A stretch of 64,000 nucleotides of DNA from Streptomyces sp. TP-A0356 (GCF_001417775.1 NZ_BBZJ01000012.1:434001-498000); one strand, 5' to 3'. Positions 49,909-59,272 are shown, counted from the first letter of the stretch. Numbers and translations are program-made. Notes: generated from the sequence alone by a model not told the origin.

Positions 49909-49920
49909 TGAGGTACCTCA
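49909..49920. promoter_or_regulatory. perfect palindrome TGAGGTACCTCA upstream of glutaminase
   Basis: A 12-bp perfect palindrome 31 bases before the glutaminase ATG. Likely operator or promoter element; the regulator is unknown. Confidence 0.4.
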
Positions 49921-49963
49921 TGATCATGCGATGGATCCTACGACTCCGCCCTCGCTCCCCGGA

Positions 49964-49985
49964 GGCCGGGCGGCAGCCGCCGGCC
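49964..49985 (-). terminator. hairpin after aspA
   Basis: GGCCGGGCGGC-A-GCCGCCGGCC forms a long G/C stem with one bulged G. It lies 38 bases after the aspA stop and would end the asparagine operon. Confidence 0.5.
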
Positions 49986-50022
49986 ACCGCCACGAGGAAC
50001 CCGTTCCTGCTCGGGGTCCGGA

Positions 50023-51435
50023 TCAGACCTTCGGTGAGCCGCTGCCCGCGAGCACCTCGGGACGCAGCAGCGCCTCCAGCCGCTCGGCGGGCAGCAGGCC
50101 CTTCTCCAGGACGAGTTCGGCGACACCGCGCCCGGTGGCGAGGGCCTCCTTGGCGATGCCGGTGGCCGCCTCGTACCCGATGTACGGGTTGAGCGCGGTG
50201 ACCAGGCCGATGGAGTTCTCCACGGCGGCCCGCAGCTCCGCCTCGTTGGCCGTGATCCCGGCGACGCACCGCTCGGCGAGGGTGAGGCAGGCCCGTTCCA
50301 GGTGCGTGATGCTCTCGGACAGGGAGTGCAGGATGATCGGCTCGAAGGCGTTCAGCTGGAGCTGGCCGGCCTCGGCGGCCATGGTGATGGTGACGTCGTT
50401 GCCTATCACCTCGAAGGCCACCTGGTTCACGACCTCGGGGATCACCGGGTTGACCTTGCCGGGCATGATGCTCGAACCGGCCTGCACCGGCGGCAGGTTG
50501 ATCTCGTTCAGGCCCGCGCGTGGCCCGGAGGACAGCAGCCTGAGGTCGTTGCAGCTCTTGGAGAGCTTGACGGCGATCCGCTTGAGGACACCGGACATCT
50601 GGACGAACGCACCGCAGTCCTGGGTGGCTTCGACCAGGTTGGCGGCGGTCACCAGCGGCAGCCCGGTGATCTCGGCGAGGTGGCGGCGGGCCGACTCGGC
50701 GTATCCCGCGGGAGCGTTGAGACCGGTGCCGATCGCCGTGGCGCCGAGGTTGATCTCCTGGATCAGCTCGACCGCCTCCGCGAGCCGGCTGCGGTCCTCG
50801 TCGAGCATGACCGCGTACGCCGAGAACTCCTGCCCGAGCGTCATCGGCACCGCGTCCTGGAGCTGGGTGCGGCCCATCTTCAGGACGTCGCGGAACTCGA
50901 CGGCCTTGCGGGCGAAGGCGTCCTGGAGCACGGCCATCGCCTTGAGCAGGCCGCGCACGGCGAACACCGTGGCGATCTTGACGGCGGTCGGATAGACGTC
51001 GTTGGTGGACTGGCCGAGGTTGACGTCCTCGTTCGGGTGCAGGTGCCGGTACTCACCCTTGGCGTGGCCCAGCAGCTCCAGCGCGCGGTTGGCGACGACC
51101 TCGTTGGCGTTCATGTTGGTCGAGGTGCCCGCGCCGCCCTGGATGACGTCGACGACGAACTGGTCGTGCAGCTTGCCGTCGCGGATCTCGCGGCAGGCCT
51201 CCACGATGGCGGCGGCCTTCCCCGGCTCCAGCAGGCCGAGTTCCTCGTTGGCGAGGGCGGCGGCCTGCTTGACGGCGGCGAGGGCGTCGATCAGGTGCGG
51301 GTACGCGGAGATCGGGGTCCCCGTGATGGGGAAGTTCTCCTTGGCGCGCAGGGAGTGGATGCCCCAGTACGCCTCGGCGGGTACGTCGCGGTGGCCGAGC
51401 AGGTCGTGTTCGCTGCGGTGGGCTGCGGCGGTCAT
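50023..51435 (-). CDS. aspA: aspartate ammonia-lyase
   Basis: A 470-residue member of the fumarase/aspartase superfamily. The signature GSSIMPGKVNP lies at 320-330, with the catalytic serine in the first two positions; 'GGAGTSTNMNANEV' and 'NLGQSTNDVYPTAVKIA' are the other two conserved regions that share the tetramer active sites. Aspartate-type sequence features separate it from fumarase. It removes ammonium from L-Asp to give fumarate. It is the last gene of a regulator-permease-asparaginase-aspartase operon. ATG at 51435. Confidence 0.96.
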   Translation of the reverse strand: MTAAAHRSEHDLLGHRDVPAEAYWGIHSLRAKENFPITGTPISAYPHLIDALAAVKQAAALANEELGLLEPGKAAAIVEACREIRDGKLHDQFVVDVIQGGAGTSTNMNANEVVANRALELLGHAKGEYRHLHPNEDVNLGQSTNDVYPTAVKIATVFAVRGLLKAMAVLQDAFARKAVEFRDVLKMGRTQLQDAVPMTLGQEFSAYAVMLDEDRSRLAEAVELIQEINLGATAIGTGLNAPAGYAESARRHLAEITGLPLVTAANLVEATQDCGAFVQMSGVLKRIAVKLSKSCNDLRLLSSGPRAGLNEINLPPVQAGSSIMPGKVNPVIPEVVNQVAFEVIGNDVTITMAAEAGQLQLNAFEPIILHSLSESITHLERACLTLAERCVAGITANEAELRAAVENSIGLVTALNPYIGYEAATGIAKEALATGRGVAELVLEKGLLPAERLEALLRPEVLAGSGSPKV

Positions 51436-51472
51436 GGCTGTGCGGGCCCTCTTCCTGAGGTGTGTGAGTCGA

Positions 51473-52501
51473 TCAGGCGTACGTGTGGGTGTGGGGGTCG
51501 AGCGCGCGGACCGGCCGGACGCTGCCGACCGGCTCTCCGCCGCCGAGCAGTGGCTCGCCCGCGAACTCGGCGAGCGCGGCCGGGTCGACCCCGGCTCGGG
51601 CGAGGGCCGCGGCGGCGACCGGGATCCGCGCCCGGTTCGCCCCGTCGGAGATCTTCACTGCGACGGCCCGGCCGTCCGGGAGCGCGGCGACCTGGACGCC
51701 CTCGAAGCCGTCCTTGGCGAGCAGCCCGGGCACGGCGCGCATCAGCGCGGCGACGTCGCGCCCGGAGCCGGAGGCCATCTCGGTGTGTTCGCGCATCGCG
51801 CCGGCCACCCGTGCCTCCGGTGTGCCGGCCGGCGCGGCGGCGATCCGGGCCACGGCACGCGCGAGCCCGTGCAGCGAGATGGAGAACAGGGGCGCTCCGC
51901 AGCCGTCGACGGTGACGCGGGCGACGCGCTGCCCGGTGAGGTCCTCGACGATCTCGGCGATGGCCTGCTGGAGGGGGTGCCCGGGGTCGAGGTAGTCCTC
52001 CAGCGGCCAGTCGTTGAGCTTGCAGGTGTAGAGCATGGCCGCGTGCTTGCCGGAGCAGTTCTGCGCGAGGCGGGAGGGCAGTCGGCCCTCGCGCACCCAG
52101 GCGTCGCGGACGACCGGGTCGTACGGCAGGTCCGGGACGTTGCGCAGGTCGTCCTCGGTGACCTGGGCCAGCTCCAGGATGCGCCGGGTGCCGACCAGAT
52201 GCCGCTCCTCGCCGGAGTGGCTGGCCGCGGTCAGCGACAGCAGCTCCCCGTCGAGCGGCAGTCCGGCCCGCACCATCGCCACCGCCTGCACCGGCTTGAG
52301 CGCCGAACGCGGGTAGAAGGCGGCCTCGATGTCGCCGAGTTGGAGCTGGACGGCTCCGTCGGCGCCGAGGACGACGACCGAGCCGTAGTGGATTCCTTCG
52401 ACGACGCCACCGCGGATGAGATGGGCGACCGGGGTGTGGAGGGGCTCCCGGATCACAGGAGCCTCAGCCGACGAACTTCCGTACAACACTGCGTGGTTCA
52501 C
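51473..52501 (-). CDS. asparaginase (PF06089-type)
   Basis: A 342-residue L-asparaginase of the thermolabile/ReAV-like family rather than the classic AnsA/AnsB fold. '[12 protein letters not shown]' with paired Cys and Ser-Gly-Lys is the family hallmark, and '[15 protein letters not shown]' and '[19 protein letters not shown]' are conserved. It hydrolyses Asn to Asp plus ammonium. GTG at 52501 overlaps the permease stop (GTGA). No signal peptide is present, so Asn is deamidated after import. Confidence 0.92.
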   Translation of the reverse strand: MNHAVLYGSSSAEAPVIREPLHTPVAHLIRGGVVEGIHYGSVVVLGADGAVQLQLGDIEAAFYPRSALKPVQAVAMVRAGLPLDGELLSLTAASHSGEERHLVGTRRILELAQVTEDDLRNVPDLPYDPVVRDAWVREGRLPSRLAQNCSGKHAAMLYTCKLNDWPLEDYLDPGHPLQQAIAEIVEDLTGQRVARVTVDGCGAPLFSISLHGLARAVARIAAAPAGTPEARVAGAMREHTEMASGSGRDVAALMRAVPGLLAKDGFEGVQVAALPDGRAVAVKISDGANRARIPVAAAALARAGVDPAALAEFAGEPLLGGGEPVGSVRPVRALDPHTHTYA

Positions 52502-53955
52502 ACATTCACCTTGGGGGACTCACTACGGGCGACCCGGCCGCGTACGCCGTACCAGCCGGCCACCAGGGCGGCCACGATCAGCGGCAGGCACAGCACGGTG
52601 GTGCGGCCGGCGCCGCCGTCGGCGTACATCAGGACGAGCACGGAGACGAGGAAGCCGAGCGTGACGATCTCGGTCCACGGGGAGCCGGGCAGGCGGTAGC
52701 TCGGGCGGGACAGCTCGCCCCTCTGCGTCTTCCGCCAGAAGAGCAGGTGGCAGATCATGATCATGCCCCAGGTGGACAGGATGCCGATCGCCGCGAAGTT
52801 GAGCACGATCTCGAACGCGTCCGCGGGGACCACGAAGTTGAGGGCGACACCGAGGACGCAGATGCCGCTGGTGAGCAGGATCCCGCCGTACGGGACCTGG
52901 CTGCGGCTCATCACCCGGGTGAACCTGGGAGCCGAGCCGGACATCGCCATGGAGCGCAGAATGCGGCCGGTGGAGTACAGGCCGGAGTTGAGCGAGGACA
53001 TGGCCGCGGTCAGGACGACGAGGTTCATCACGCCGCCGGCCGCCGGGACGCCGATGCGGGAGAGGACCGTCACGAAGGGGCTCTCACCGGCGGAGTACTT
53101 GTTCCAGGGCAGCAGCATCGACAGCAGGACGACCGAGCCGACGTAGAAGAGGCCGACGCGCCACATGATCGAGTTGATGGCCTTCGGCATGATCTTCTCG
53201 GGGTTCTCGGTCTCGCCCGCGGCGACGCCGACGAGTTCGACGGAGGCGTAGGCGAAGACGACGCCCTGGATGATCAGGAGCATCGGCAGCACACCGTTGG
53301 GGAAGACGCCGCCGTGGTCGCTGATCAGAGCGGGGCCGGGGGTGCTGCCGTCGACGGTGTGCCGGGTGACCAGCAGGAAGATGGCGATCGCCATGAAGAT
53401 CACGAGGGCGCTGACCTTGACGATGGCGAACCAGAACTCCAGTTCGCCGAAGATCTTCACCGAGATGAGGTTCACGGTGAGGACCACGGCCAAGGCGATG
53501 AGGGCGATCACCCACTGCGGGATGTCGGAGAACATGCCCCAGTAGTGGGTGTAGGTGGCCACGGCGGTGATGTCGGCGATGCCGGTGGTCGCCCAGTTGA
53601 GGAAGTACATCCAGCCCGCGGTGTAGGCACCCTTCTCCCCGAGGAACTCCCGGGCGTACGAGACGAAGGCGCCGGAGGAGGGCCGGTAGAGCACGAGTTC
53701 GCCCAGCGCTCGTACCACGAGGAAGGCGAAGACGCCGCAGACCGCGTAGGCGACGAAGAGGGAGGGGCCGGCATCGGCGAGGCGGCCGCCGGCGCCGAGG
53801 AAGAGGCCGGTGCCGATGGCGCCACCGATGGCGATCATGTTGACGTGCCGGGACTTGAGGGACTTGCTGTAGCCCGCGTCCCCGGCGTCGACGTGACCGG
53901 ACGAGGTGCGTATTTCCGCCTGGCAGGACTCTTCCTGGAGGGACTGCTCACTCAC
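52498..53955 (-). CDS. amino-acid permease (L-asparagine permease-like, APC family)
   Basis: A 485-residue APC transporter with twelve predicted membrane segments. '[25 protein letters not shown]' in helix 1 and '[22 protein letters not shown]' are typical of the AnsP/CycA subgroup, and '[19 protein letters not shown]' closes helix 11. The first 35 residues are a soluble tail. It would import Asn (or a near relative) by proton symport. GTG at 53955 overlaps the regulator stop by 4 bp; its own stop overlaps the asparaginase start. The operon order argues strongly for asparagine. Confidence 0.92.
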   Translation of the reverse strand: MSEQSLQEESCQAEIRTSSGHVDAGDAGYSKSLKSRHVNMIAIGGAIGTGLFLGAGGRLADAGPSLFVAYAVCGVFAFLVVRALGELVLYRPSSGAFVSYAREFLGEKGAYTAGWMYFLNWATTGIADITAVATYTHYWGMFSDIPQWVIALIALAVVLTVNLISVKIFGELEFWFAIVKVSALVIFMAIAIFLLVTRHTVDGSTPGPALISDHGGVFPNGVLPMLLIIQGVVFAYASVELVGVAAGETENPEKIMPKAINSIMWRVGLFYVGSVVLLSMLLPWNKYSAGESPFVTVLSRIGVPAAGGVMNLVVLTAAMSSLNSGLYSTGRILRSMAMSGSAPRFTRVMSRSQVPYGGILLTSGICVLGVALNFVVPADAFEIVLNFAAIGILSTWGMIMICHLLFWRKTQRGELSRPSYRLPGSPWTEIVTLGFLVSVLVLMYADGGAGRTTVLCLPLIVAALVAGWYGVRGRVARSESPKVNV

Positions 53956-54683
53956 GCCTCGGGTCCGCCTTCCGTGGGGATGTCCGTGCGCCGGGGACGC
54001 ACGATGTCGGTGAGGGTCGTCTCGACGCGGTCGAGGTGGTGGGCCATGGCCGCCACCGCGTCGTGCTCGGAACCGTCGATCAGCGCCTCGACGATCGCCC
54101 GGTGCTCGCGGTTGGACTGCTCGCGCCGGCCGCCCAGCTCGTTGAGGAAGGCGGACTGGCGGGCCAGCGCGTCCCGGATCTCCTCGATCACCCGGCGGAA
54201 GACCGGGTTCTGCGCGGCTTCGGCCACGGCGAGGTGGAAGAGCGTGTCCATCGCGACCCACGCGGTGGTGTCCGTCTCCCGTTCCATCCGGTCCAGGAGG
54301 TGGGCCAGGTGGTCGAGGTTCTCCGGAGTGCGGCGCGTCGCCGCGTACCCGGCGACGGGGATCTCGATGTGGCGGCGCACCTCCAGCAGGTCGCTGGCCG
54401 CATAGTCGCCGAAGGTGGGGTCCTCGACGGTGCGGGCGACGACGAAGGTGCCCTTCCCGGTCCTGGAGACGGTCAGCCCCATGGTCTGCAGGGCCCGCAG
54501 GGCCTCGCGCAGCACCGGTCGGCTGACCTCCAGGGTGCGGCACAGCTCGGCCTCGGAGGGGAGTTTGTCGCCGATCGCGTAGTCGCCGCGCTCGATGGCG
54601 TTGCGGAGGTGGCTGAGCACCGCTTCCATGGCGCTGACGCGCCGCGGCCCCGGACCACCTGTCTGGCTGTCTGACAGGTTCAC
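53952..54683 (-). CDS. FadR-subfamily GntR regulator
   Basis: A 243-residue GntR protein. The winged helix '[56 protein letters not shown]' is followed by an all-helical FCD domain with metal-binding His/Asp ('[15 protein letters not shown]', 'EHRAIVEAL'). It heads the Asn operon and overlaps the permease start by 4 bp. A site matching the FadR-subfamily operator pattern lies inside its own first codons (54667-54677), so it probably represses the whole operon until its ligand (Asn or Asp by context) is present. GTG start at 54683. Confidence 0.93.
   Translation of the reverse strand: MNLSDSQTGGPGPRRVSAMEAVLSHLRNAIERGDYAIGDKLPSEAELCRTLEVSRPVLREALRALQTMGLTVSRTGKGTFVVARTVEDPTFGDYAASDLLEVRRHIEIPVAGYAATRRTPENLDHLAHLLDRMERETDTTAWVAMDTLFHLAVAEAAQNPVFRRVIEEIRDALARQSAFLNELGGRREQSNREHRAIVEALIDGSEHDAVAAMAHHLDRVETTLTDIVRPRRTDIPTEGGPEA
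54667..54677. promoter_or_regulatory. FadR/GntR-type operator CTGTCTGACAG
   Basis: A perfect 11-bp palindrome with central T fits NNGTNNNACNN, the core of FadR-subfamily GntR sites. It is nested in the wider repeat ACCTGTC-N9-GACAGGT (54657-54679) and covers codons 3-6 of the regulator gene. Autoregulation is inferred. Confidence 0.55.
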
Positions 54684-54742
54684 GGGGGTGATCCTCCGGG
54701 TAACGGGACGGGACTGTCAAGGGGTGCGGTAAGCGAACTCTC

Positions 54743-54780
54743 ATGGGGCGCGAGGCCGGAATATCGGCTTCACGCCCCAT
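54743..54780 (-). terminator. hairpin between uppP and the Asn operon
   Basis: ATGGGGCG and CGCCCCAT (8 bp perfect) flank an inner GCCG/CGGC stem. It lies 51 bases after the uppP stop and ahead of the regulator promoter. Confidence 0.6.
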
Positions 54781-54830
54781 GCGTGATCAGCGCTGATCGG
54801 CTGGCCACGGCCCTCGCGGGCAGCCGGGAA

Positions 54831-55664
54831 TCAGCTGAGCACGCCGGTCGTGAGCAGGCCGAGGAGAGCCACGCCCACGACGATCCGGTAGATCACGAAG
54901 GCGTTGAAGGAGTGCTTGGCGACGTACTTCAGCAGCCAGGCGATCGATGCGTACGCGACCACGAACGACACGATGGTGCCGGCGGCCAGCGGGGCCGCGC
55001 CCACGCCGGCGCCCAGGGCGTCCTTCAGCTCGTAGATGCCGGCGCCGGTGAGGGCCGGGATGCCGAGGAAGAAGGACAGACGGGTGGCGGCGACACGGTC
55101 GAGGTCGAGGATGAGCGCGGTGGACATCGTGGCGCCGGAGCGGGAGAAGCCCGGGAAGAGCAGGGCGAGGATCTGCGAGCAGCCGACCAGCATCGCGTCC
55201 TTGAACGAGGTGTCGTCCTCGCCGCGCTTGTGCCGGCCCATCTGGTCCGCCGCCCACATCACACCGGACCCCACGATCAGCGAGGCCGCGACCACCCAGA
55301 GCGAGCCGAGCGCGCCGTCGATGAGCGGCTTGGCGGCCAGGCCCACGACGACGATCGGAATGGTCGCGTAGATCACCCACCAGGCGAACTTGTAGTCGTG
55401 GTGCAGCCGCTCCTCCCGGTTCGTCAGGCCCCGGAACCAGGCGGAGACGATCCGCACGATGTCCTTGAAGAAGTACAGGAGCACGGCCGCGATCGCGCCG
55501 ACCTGGATGACGGCCGAGAAGCCGACGACGGACTTGTCGTCGACGGGGATCCCCATCAGACCCTCAGTGATCTTGAGATGGCCGGTCGAGGACACGGGGA
55601 GGAATTCGGTCACGCCCTCGACGACTCCGAGGACGACGGCCTGACCGACGTTGATGACGCTCAT
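54831..55664 (-). CDS. uppP: undecaprenyl-diphosphatase UppP/BacA
   Basis: A 277-residue integral membrane phosphatase that recycles undecaprenyl diphosphate for cell-wall synthesis. The two BacA signatures are present: 'VVEGVTEFLPVSSTGHL' (about 13-30) and 'LFPGFSRSGATMSTAL' (about 167-183), which face each other in the inverted-repeat fold. ATG at 55664. It is the last gene in this direction before a terminator. Family members also give bacitracin tolerance when overproduced. Confidence 0.95.
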   Translation of the reverse strand: MSVINVGQAVVLGVVEGVTEFLPVSSTGHLKITEGLMGIPVDDKSVVGFSAVIQVGAIAAVLLYFFKDIVRIVSAWFRGLTNREERLHHDYKFAWWVIYATIPIVVVGLAAKPLIDGALGSLWVVAASLIVGSGVMWAADQMGRHKRGEDDTSFKDAMLVGCSQILALLFPGFSRSGATMSTALILDLDRVAATRLSFFLGIPALTGAGIYELKDALGAGVGAAPLAAGTIVSFVVAYASIAWLLKYVAKHSFNAFVIYRIVVGVALLGLLTTGVLS

Positions 55665-55748
55665 GGGATCCAGTTCTGAGGAGTTGGTCGACAGTGCTGT
55701 AGACGGTGGTTGTGCACGAGATTTCTACTATGCGCTGGTGACGTCCGC

Positions 55749-56126
55749 CTACCAGGACCACAGGGACGGGGCGAGCGACACCCCCGCGAAAGCCGCACCG
55801 AGGCCCGCCACCAGGCTCGCGACGACGTTGGCGGCAGCGTAGAGCCCCGCCCCGGTCTCCATCAGCCGCAGCGTCTCGTACGAGAACGTGGAGTAGGTGG
55901 TCAGCGCCCCGCACAGGCCGGTGCCGATCAGGAGCTGCAGGTGGGGGGAGGCATGTCCGGCCGATACCGTACCCGTCAGCAGTCCGAGGACCAGACAGCC
56001 CGCGACGTTGACGACGAAGGTGCCCCAGGGGAAGACCGTGTCGTGCCGCAGCTGTACGGCACGGTCGGTGAGGTAGCGCAGGGGCGCGCCGACCATGGCG
56101 CCGATGATCACCAGCAGCCAATTCAC
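55749..56126 (-). CDS. crcB: fluoride channel subunit CrcB/Fluc (second)
   Basis: A 125-residue four-helix fluoride channel protein. 'GAMVGAPLRY', 'VVNVAGCLVLG' and 'GTGLCGALTTYSTFSYE' are the three family motifs, including the Asn and the Phe-Ser-Thr track lining the pore. The functional channel is a dual-topology dimer; two non-identical crcB genes here suggest a heterodimer. GTG at 56126 lies 9 bases after the DUF190 stop. It is the third gene of the crcB-DUF190-crcB operon. Confidence 0.93.
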   Translation of the reverse strand: MNWLLVIIGAMVGAPLRYLTDRAVQLRHDTVFPWGTFVVNVAGCLVLGLLTGTVSAGHASPHLQLLIGTGLCGALTTYSTFSYETLRLMETGAGLYAAANVVASLVAGLGAAFAGVSLAPSLWSW

Positions 56127-56135
56127 AACGACTTC

Positions 56136-56543
56136 TCACCTTTCCCCGTCCGTCGTCTGTGGCGCGGCGTTCCGTCCGGCGTACCTGATGACCTCGCAGT
56201 CGTCGAGCGTCACGAGTCCCTCGGTGAGGAGGTCGTCGAGCTGCGGCAGGAAGGCGCGGACGCGCTCCTCGGTGTCGACCACGACCACGGCCACCGGTAG
56301 GTCCTCGCTCAGCGACAGCAGCCGCGAGGTATGGACGATCGAGGAGGCACCGAAACCCTCGATGCCACGGAAGACGCTGGCCCCCGCGAGGCCCGCGGTG
56401 TGCGCGCGGTGCACGATCTCGCTGTAGAGGGGCCTGTGGTGCCAGATGTCGTGCTCGCCGAGGTAGACGGTCAGCCGCAGGCCCCTGCCGGTCAGTCGTG
56501 TCATCGCCGTCTCCGCGGGGCCACGCTTCGGGCTCTCGTTCAT
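56136..56543 (-). CDS. DUF190 protein
   Basis: A 135-residue protein of the DUF190 family, which has a PII-like alpha/beta fold. '[40 protein letters not shown]' and '[16 protein letters not shown]' are diagnostic. DUF190 genes are often found with crcB, and the family is thought to sense or regulate the channel, but the function is unproven. ATG at 56543 follows GGAGG and overlaps the first crcB stop (ATGA). It lies between two crcB genes. Confidence 0.92.
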   Translation of the reverse strand: MNESPKRGPAETAMTRLTGRGLRLTVYLGEHDIWHHRPLYSEIVHRAHTAGLAGASVFRGIEGFGASSIVHTSRLLSLSEDLPVAVVVVDTEERVRAFLPQLDDLLTEGLVTLDDCEVIRYAGRNAAPQTTDGER

Positions 56544-57016
56544 CGTTGCCTCCACGTCAGGAGCCGCCGGGCCGCCGTCATCGCGAGCCAGACCGCCGCG
56601 AGGGCCCCGAACAGGGTCGCGAACAGGTAGGCGAGCGCGGTGTGCGGGTGGCCCGCGTCGACCAGTTGCCGGATCTCGACGGCGTACGTCGAGAAGGTGG
56701 TGAAGCCGCCGAGCACACCGGTGCCGAAGAAGGGCCGCACCAGCCGGTGGGAAGCCCACACATCGGTGATCAGGACCATGAAGACGCCGATCACGGCGCA
56801 GCCGACGAGGTTGACCCCGAAAGTGGTCCACGGGAATCCACCGGCCCGCTGGGGCCACAGCGACGAGGCCCCGTAACGGGCCGTGGCGCCGAGGGCACCG
56901 CCGACGGCCACAACCGCCACGACCGGTCCCTGCCCCTGCCAGGCCGACGGCCGCCGCGCGGGCTCGGAGGCGGTGGCACCGGTCGCGTCGGCGCTCTTGG
57001 GGTGCGGCACTGACAT
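56540..57016 (-). CDS. crcB: fluoride channel subunit CrcB/Fluc (first, with N-terminal extension)
   Basis: A 158-residue CrcB with a polar 30-residue N-terminal tail (contains '[16 protein letters not shown]') before the four helices. '[15 protein letters not shown]', '[11 protein letters not shown]' and '[17 protein letters not shown]' are intact. The stop overlaps DUF190. ATG at 57016 follows GGAGAAG. It heads the fluoride-resistance operon. No fluoride riboswitch was recognised in the 178 bases upstream. Confidence 0.93.
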   Translation of the reverse strand: MSVPHPKSADATGATASEPARRPSAWQGQGPVVAVVAVGGALGATARYGASSLWPQRAGGFPWTTFGVNLVGCAVIGVFMVLITDVWASHRLVRPFFGTGVLGGFTTFSTYAVEIRQLVDAGHPHTALAYLFATLFGALAAVWLAMTAARRLLTWRQR

Positions 57017-57193
57017 GGACGTACTTCTCCTACTCGCCGGGGCCATGTCGAACGGGCACGCTCGATCGCGAGTAGGGACCGCGGGCGGGGGCGCTGCCGC
57101 GGTTCGGTTACGGCGGGCCCCACCAGCGCGCCGCGGGGCATGATCACGACCGGGGAACAGCGTAACCCTGGGCGCGGCGGCCGCGCACCCTGG

Positions 57194-58162
57194 TCAGCCG
57201 GGGTCCGCGGGCAGCTCGCAGACGGCGACGCCCCGCTCCCACAGGCTTCCCAGGACCAGCTGCCCGTCGGCGGCGCAGACGCTGGTGACCATCCGGAAGT
57301 CCGAACCCCGGCGCCGGACGTGCCGGCGGATGCGGCCGTCGTCGTCGACCGCGAGGGCGCCGGCCATGGCCGCGGGGCGGTAGGGCGCGCGCACCGCGAG
57401 GCGTGCGGCGGCGCGGCGCACGGCCGGGGCGGCGCGGTGCAGCAGATCAAGAGCGGGAACCCGGGGGGCGGCGAGGGCCACCCAGATGGGTCCGTCGGCC
57501 CCGGCGGCGCGCCAGAGGTTGTCCGGCATGCCCGGCAAGTCCTCGACGAAGGGCTCGCTCAGGCCCGCCCGCGGTCCGGCCAGCCAGTAGCGGGTGAGGC
57601 GACGGGCGCCGGTCTCGGCCACGATCAGGAAGGACTCCTCCTTGCCCGGGACGAGTCCGTTGGCGAACTGCAGCCCCTCCAGGAGCACATCGGGGCTGTC
57701 GGCTCCCGGGGCGAGCCGCAGCAGCCGTCCGGTGCCGGTGTGCTCGACCACGTCGCCGATCCACTGTTCCAGGGGGTGGCGGCGGCTGGAGACGGTGAAG
57801 TAGACCGTGCCGTCGGACAGGGCGACGACATTGCTGCAGAACCGCAGGGGCTCCCCCGCCACCGAGTCGGTGAGGATGCGTACGGTGCCGTCGTCGAGGG
57901 CGATCCGCAGCAGTCCGCGGCGCGCGTCGCACACCAGCAGGCCGCCGTCCGGGAGGAGTTCGAGGCCGAGGGGCCGGCCGCCCGTCTCGGCGAGTACCTC
58001 GACGCGCGTACGGGCCGGGTCGGCGAGTCCGTCGAGGCGCAGGATGCGGCCGTCCTCGACGCCGGTCAGCACCCGGCCACGCGCGTCGGCGACCACGTCC
58101 TCCGGGCCCCGGCCGCCGATGGCGACGTAGCGGCGCGGGACGAGTGGCGTGCGACGGTCCAT
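57194..58162 (-). CDS. SMP-30/gluconolactonase/strictosidine-synthase-like beta-propeller protein
   Basis: A 322-residue six-bladed beta-propeller. The conserved 'GGRPLGLELLPDGGLLVCDARRGLLRI' and 'FCSNVVALSDGTVYFTVSS' together with 'LLEGLQFANGLVPGKEESFLIVAETGARRLTRYWLAG' mark the strictosidine-synthase-like branch of the SMP-30 superfamily; the Asn of 'FANGLV' would hold the catalytic metal. No alkaloid context exists, so a lactonase or esterase role is more likely. It begins at ATG 58162, near a divergent or co-directional regulator gene. Exact substrate is unknown. Confidence 0.85.
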   Translation of the reverse strand: MDRRTPLVPRRYVAIGGRGPEDVVADARGRVLTGVEDGRILRLDGLADPARTRVEVLAETGGRPLGLELLPDGGLLVCDARRGLLRIALDDGTVRILTDSVAGEPLRFCSNVVALSDGTVYFTVSSRRHPLEQWIGDVVEHTGTGRLLRLAPGADSPDVLLEGLQFANGLVPGKEESFLIVAETGARRLTRYWLAGPRAGLSEPFVEDLPGMPDNLWRAAGADGPIWVALAAPRVPALDLLHRAAPAVRRAAARLAVRAPYRPAAMAGALAVDDDGRIRRHVRRRGSDFRMVTSVCAADGQLVLGSLWERGVAVCELPADPG

Positions 58163-58228
58163 GTACGCCTGCCCTTCGCAGTCGGAGGCGGCTCGTCCTC
58201 ACAGGTGTGTACCCGTGCGGCCCGCCGT

Positions 58229-58516
58229 CTACCAGCCTCTCTCGAACAGGTGCGCAACCTCGGCGATGCGGAGCTCGTCACGGCGGTAATACGTGCGTCG
58301 CCCGATCCTCCTGGTGCGCAGGAGGCCGAGAGCGACGAGGAGGCGAAGGTCTGTGCCGGCGACGGACCGTGGCACGGCCAGCTTCTCCGCCACGGCCGCC
58401 GCCGTGACCCCGTCCTCGACGAGGTCCCCGTGCCGCTGCGGCGGGAAGTGCGCGACAGGGTCCTTCAGCCACACGAGGATCGTCATCCGCCTGTCGCTCA
58501 CCGGTCTCTTCAGCAT
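58229..58516 (-). CDS. winged-helix regulator (ArsR-like)
   Basis: A 95-residue DNA-binding protein. 'VTAAAVAEKLAVPRSVAGTDLRLLVALGLLRTRRIGRRTYYRRDE' is a winged helix with a basic wing, preceded by 'MLKRPVSDRRMTILVWLKDP', a start repeated in many streptomycete regulators of this small group. No metal-binding cysteines are seen, so it is not a classical metal sensor. It lies 66 bases upstream of the SMP-30-like gene in the same direction, so it may be in the same operon. ATG at 58516. Confidence 0.82.
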   Translation of the reverse strand: MLKRPVSDRRMTILVWLKDPVAHFPPQRHGDLVEDGVTAAAVAEKLAVPRSVAGTDLRLLVALGLLRTRRIGRRTYYRRDELRIAEVAHLFERGW

Positions 58517-58894
58517 GTCGTCCCTCCGTACCGCCCTCCAGACCCACTCTGGCGGGACAGGTGGAGCCGGGCCGAGGTCCGAACGGGCCGAAGTGCCGGG
58601 CCGAAGGATGCCGTCAAGGGCCGGGCCCGGCCGGGCCTTCCCCTCGGGGTTCAGCGGTTGAACCAGTTCATGGCGGGCAACGCCTTGTCGTCGTCGCCGA
58701 ACAGGGCCTGGTTCGGGCCTCCCACGGAACTGGTGAGGCGCGCGTCGACGTAGGGTCCGAGGACCGGGACGGCAACCGGTCAGGATCGAAGAAGCCGTAC
58801 CCCGCTCCCCGGGCCTAGCGTGAGGACACCGACGGAGAACGTCGGACGGAATCCGACGGAACCCGTCGGCCCACACGTCACCAAGGAGCAAGCC
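58517..58894. other. 378-bp region with a coding remnant and the VOC promoter
   Basis: Holds the remnant at 58651-58779 on the minus strand, an inverted repeat GTCGGA-N5-TCCGAC at 58841-58857, several CGACGGA words nearby and a TAGCGT (58816-58821) that may be a -10 box for the VOC gene. Confidence 0.5.
58651..58779 (-). pseudogene. unidentified C-terminal gene remnant
   Basis: A 42-codon open stretch with typical streptomycete codon use ends at TGA 58653. It reads 'VLGPYVDARLTSSVGGPNQ' and 'ALFGDDDKALPAMNWFNR'. A stop lies immediately upstream and there is no start before the terminal Met-Asn-Trp, so it looks like the last part of a gene whose beginning has been lost. I do not recognise the family. 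Confidence 0.3.
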
Positions 58895-59239
58895 ATGACC
58901 GCCGGCCTCAAGACGATCGTCTACCCCGTCAAGGACCTCGACCGGGCGAAGGCCCTGTTCACCGCGCTGCTTGAGGTCGAGCCGTACGCCGACCAGCCGT
59001 ACTACGTCGGCTTCAAGGCGGCCGGCCAGGACGTGGGCCTGGACCCGAACGGGCACGCCAAGGGCATGACCGGGCCGGTGCCGTACTGGCACGTCTCCGA
59101 CATCCGGGCGCGGCTGGGGGCCCTGCTGGAGGCGGGCGCGGATCTGCTGCAGGACGTCCAGGACGTGGGCGGCGGCAGGCTGATCGCCTCGGTGAAGGAC
59201 GCGGACGGCAACCTCGTGGGACTCGTCCAGGACGCGTGA
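58895..59239 (+). CDS. VOC (glyoxalase/bleomycin-resistance fold) protein
   Basis: A 114-residue single-domain VOC protein: 'KTIVYPVKDLDRAKALFTALLEVEPYADQPYYVGFKAAGQDVGL' is the first beta-alpha-beta module, 'PYWHVSDIRARLGALLEAGADLLQDVQDVGGGRLIASVKDADGNLVGLVQ' the second. A possible metal His/Glu set is incomplete, so it may bind rather than convert its ligand. ATG at 58895 follows AAGGAG at 6-base spacing. It is followed by a MarR regulator in the same direction; the pair suggests inducible response to an electrophile. Confidence 0.88.
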   Translation: MTAGLKTIVYPVKDLDRAKALFTALLEVEPYADQPYYVGFKAAGQDVGLDPNGHAKGMTGPVPYWHVSDIRARLGALLEAGADLLQDVQDVGGGRLIASVKDADGNLVGLVQDA

Positions 59240-59272
59240 GCCACAGCAGGCCCGGCCCGCGGGGGTCCGATG

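Noticed and set aside
57017..57193. Possible fluoride riboswitch before crcB
   Set aside because: The conserved GGUGAUGG-type start and pseudoknot partner could not be found in the minus-strand leader.
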